Assembly (NCBI RefSeq): GCF_016908415.1
Contig: NZ_JAFBDW010000005.1
Location: forward strand, 186,001-250,000
Length of the DNA stretch: 64,000 nt
Direction of reading: 5' to 3'
DNA from: Caldicoprobacter guelmensis
GTDB taxonomy: Bacteria > Bacillota > Clostridia > Caldicoprobacterales > Caldicoprobacteraceae
Below the pieces are notes generated by a model that had not been told where the DNA came from, did not search any database, and worked only from the letters and a program-made list of their open reading frames with translations. A program made the position numbers and the translations under genes. This document shows positions 63,336 to 64,000 of the stretch, in pieces; position 1 is the first letter of the stretch, and each line of letters starts with the position of its first letter.

Positions 63336-64000
63336 ATGTGTAAGTCTAAAATTGGAAATTTATACAGTGTCATATATATAATAATAGGCAGTTTTATATA
63401 TTCTGTTGCTGTTAATATTTTTCTAATTCCGCATAAATTATTTAACGGTGGCTTAACCGGGATTGCGTTGATATTTGAGTATTTATTTTTTGTACCAACT
63501 GAGGTTACTACGATTATTCTTAATATTCCTCTTTTTATTGGTGGTTATAGATTCTTAGGTAAACGTTTTGTATATTTAAGTTTTGTGGCCATGATAAGTA
63601 TGTCTGTTTTTTTGTCTCTTACTAGAAATTGGCAGATAGAGGTAAAAGATATTATGCTGGCATCTATTTTTGGTGGATTAATTTCCGGGATTGGTGTTGG
63701 TATAATTATCAAAAATGGAGGTTCATTAGGTGGAGTTAATATTATCTCACTACTTGTAAATAAATTTTTTTCTTTCGATATAGGAAAAACAGCAATAATA
63801 TTTAATTTTTTGTTGTTATGTGTAGCAATATTATTCTTAGATATTGAAATTGTAATGTTTTCAATGATAGGCATTTTTATAAGTAATAGAGTTGTTGATA
63901 TTATACAAATGGGTTTTAATCGTAAAAAAATCATAATAATAGTATCAGATTTAGCGGATGAAATGGCTCGAGAATTTTTTCAGCATATACAAAGGGGAAT
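63336..64000 (+). CDS. YitT family membrane protein, 3' partial
   Basis: The frame runs off the window. Five hydrophobic helices are visible, e.g. YIIIGSFIYSVAVNIFLIPHKLFNGGLTGIALI, and GSLGGVNIISLLVNKFF, the typical YitT (DUF161) core; the last residues IIIIVSDLADEMAREFFQHIQRG begin the cytoplasmic DUF2179 domain. ATG 63336 follows GAGGGAAAG at a rather long distance; ATG 63315 is in frame but lacks a signal. It lies 84 bases after the ARH operon and may or may not belong to it. Transport function unknown. Confidence 0.85.
   Translation, partial: MCKSKIGNLYSVIYIIIGSFIYSVAVNIFLIPHKLFNGGLTGIALIFEYLFFVPTEVTTIILNIPLFIGGYRFLGKRFVYLSFVAMISMSVFLSLTRNWQIEVKDIMLASIFGGLISGIGVGIIIKNGGSLGGVNIISLLVNKFFSFDIGKTAIIFNFLLLCVAILFLDIEIVMFSMIGIFISNRVVDIIQMGFNRKKIIIIVSDLADEMAREFFQHIQRG

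Overview
The window looks like a chromosomal piece of an endospore-forming, anaerobic, saccharolytic member of the Clostridia, broadly Thermoanaerobacterales-like. The support is spore coat genes (CotF-like pair, cotJ cluster), Firmicutes-type regulators (NiaR, AraR, CIRCE/HrcA operator), strong AGGAGG ribosome binding sites with frequent GTG/TTG starts, many sugar-use genes and ferredoxin-linked sulfur metabolism. A genus cannot be fixed from the sequence alone. No rRNA, CRISPR array, insertion sequence or phage module was seen.

Layout. Bases 1-9.9 kb are mostly housekeeping: the two P-protein subunits of glycine decarboxylase (gcvPA cut by the window edge, gcvPB), a THUMP RNA methyltransferase, GTP-type PEP carboxykinase, a polysaccharide deacetylase, the niacin regulator NiaR, and serS followed by two tRNA-Ser genes. 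From 9.9 to 19 kb come a 52-residue four-CxxC protein, an MFS transporter, two tRNA-Arg genes, two small spore coat genes, a lipoprotein serpin, a GH3 glycosidase, and a three-gene operon matching the archaeal-type sulfide-dependent homocysteine pathway. From 19 to 25.5 kb there is a GT2/PlsY-like pair, an orphan CIRCE element, and a GDP-mannose-pyrophosphorylase-like/GT4/six-hairpin/UPF0489-like cluster. From 25.7 to 31 kb lies an L-arabinose-type operon (FucI/AraI-like isomerase, AraR, ribulokinase) with a good AraR operator. From 31 to 39.8 kb is a mixed set: HAD phosphatase, URO-D-family protein, L25/Ctc, two P-loop proteins, threonine synthase, a collapsed nadE pseudogene, an AraC regulator and a DUF362 protein. 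From 40 to 51.3 kb a sugar-use locus carries an ABC importer, aldolase, DUF1537-type kinase, DeoR regulator, GH2 beta-mannosidase and GH36 protein; alpha-galactosyl/beta-mannosyl oligosaccharides are the simplest substrate guess.

At 51.8-52.5 kb the cotJ operon is intact for cotJA and cotJB, but cotJC stops after about one third. Immediately after it the DNA becomes visibly more AT-rich and stays so to the end. This right-hand segment (53-64 kb) holds an accessory operon: a FadR-type regulator, an AtuA (DUF1446)/DUF4387 pair, a ribokinase-like kinase, two permeases and a lipoprotein of a LplB/YtcP/YtcQ-type importer, and two ADP-ribosylglycohydrolase-family proteins, the second with a jelly-roll-like C-terminal extension. 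It ends in a partial YitT membrane protein. I consider this operon the best candidate for an undescribed pathway: import of a ribosyl or ADP-ribosyl-like glycoside, cleavage, phosphorylation of the sugar, and further handling of the rest by AtuA/DUF4387. That reading is inference.

Both ABC importers lack an ATPase gene, so a shared ATPase elsewhere is expected.
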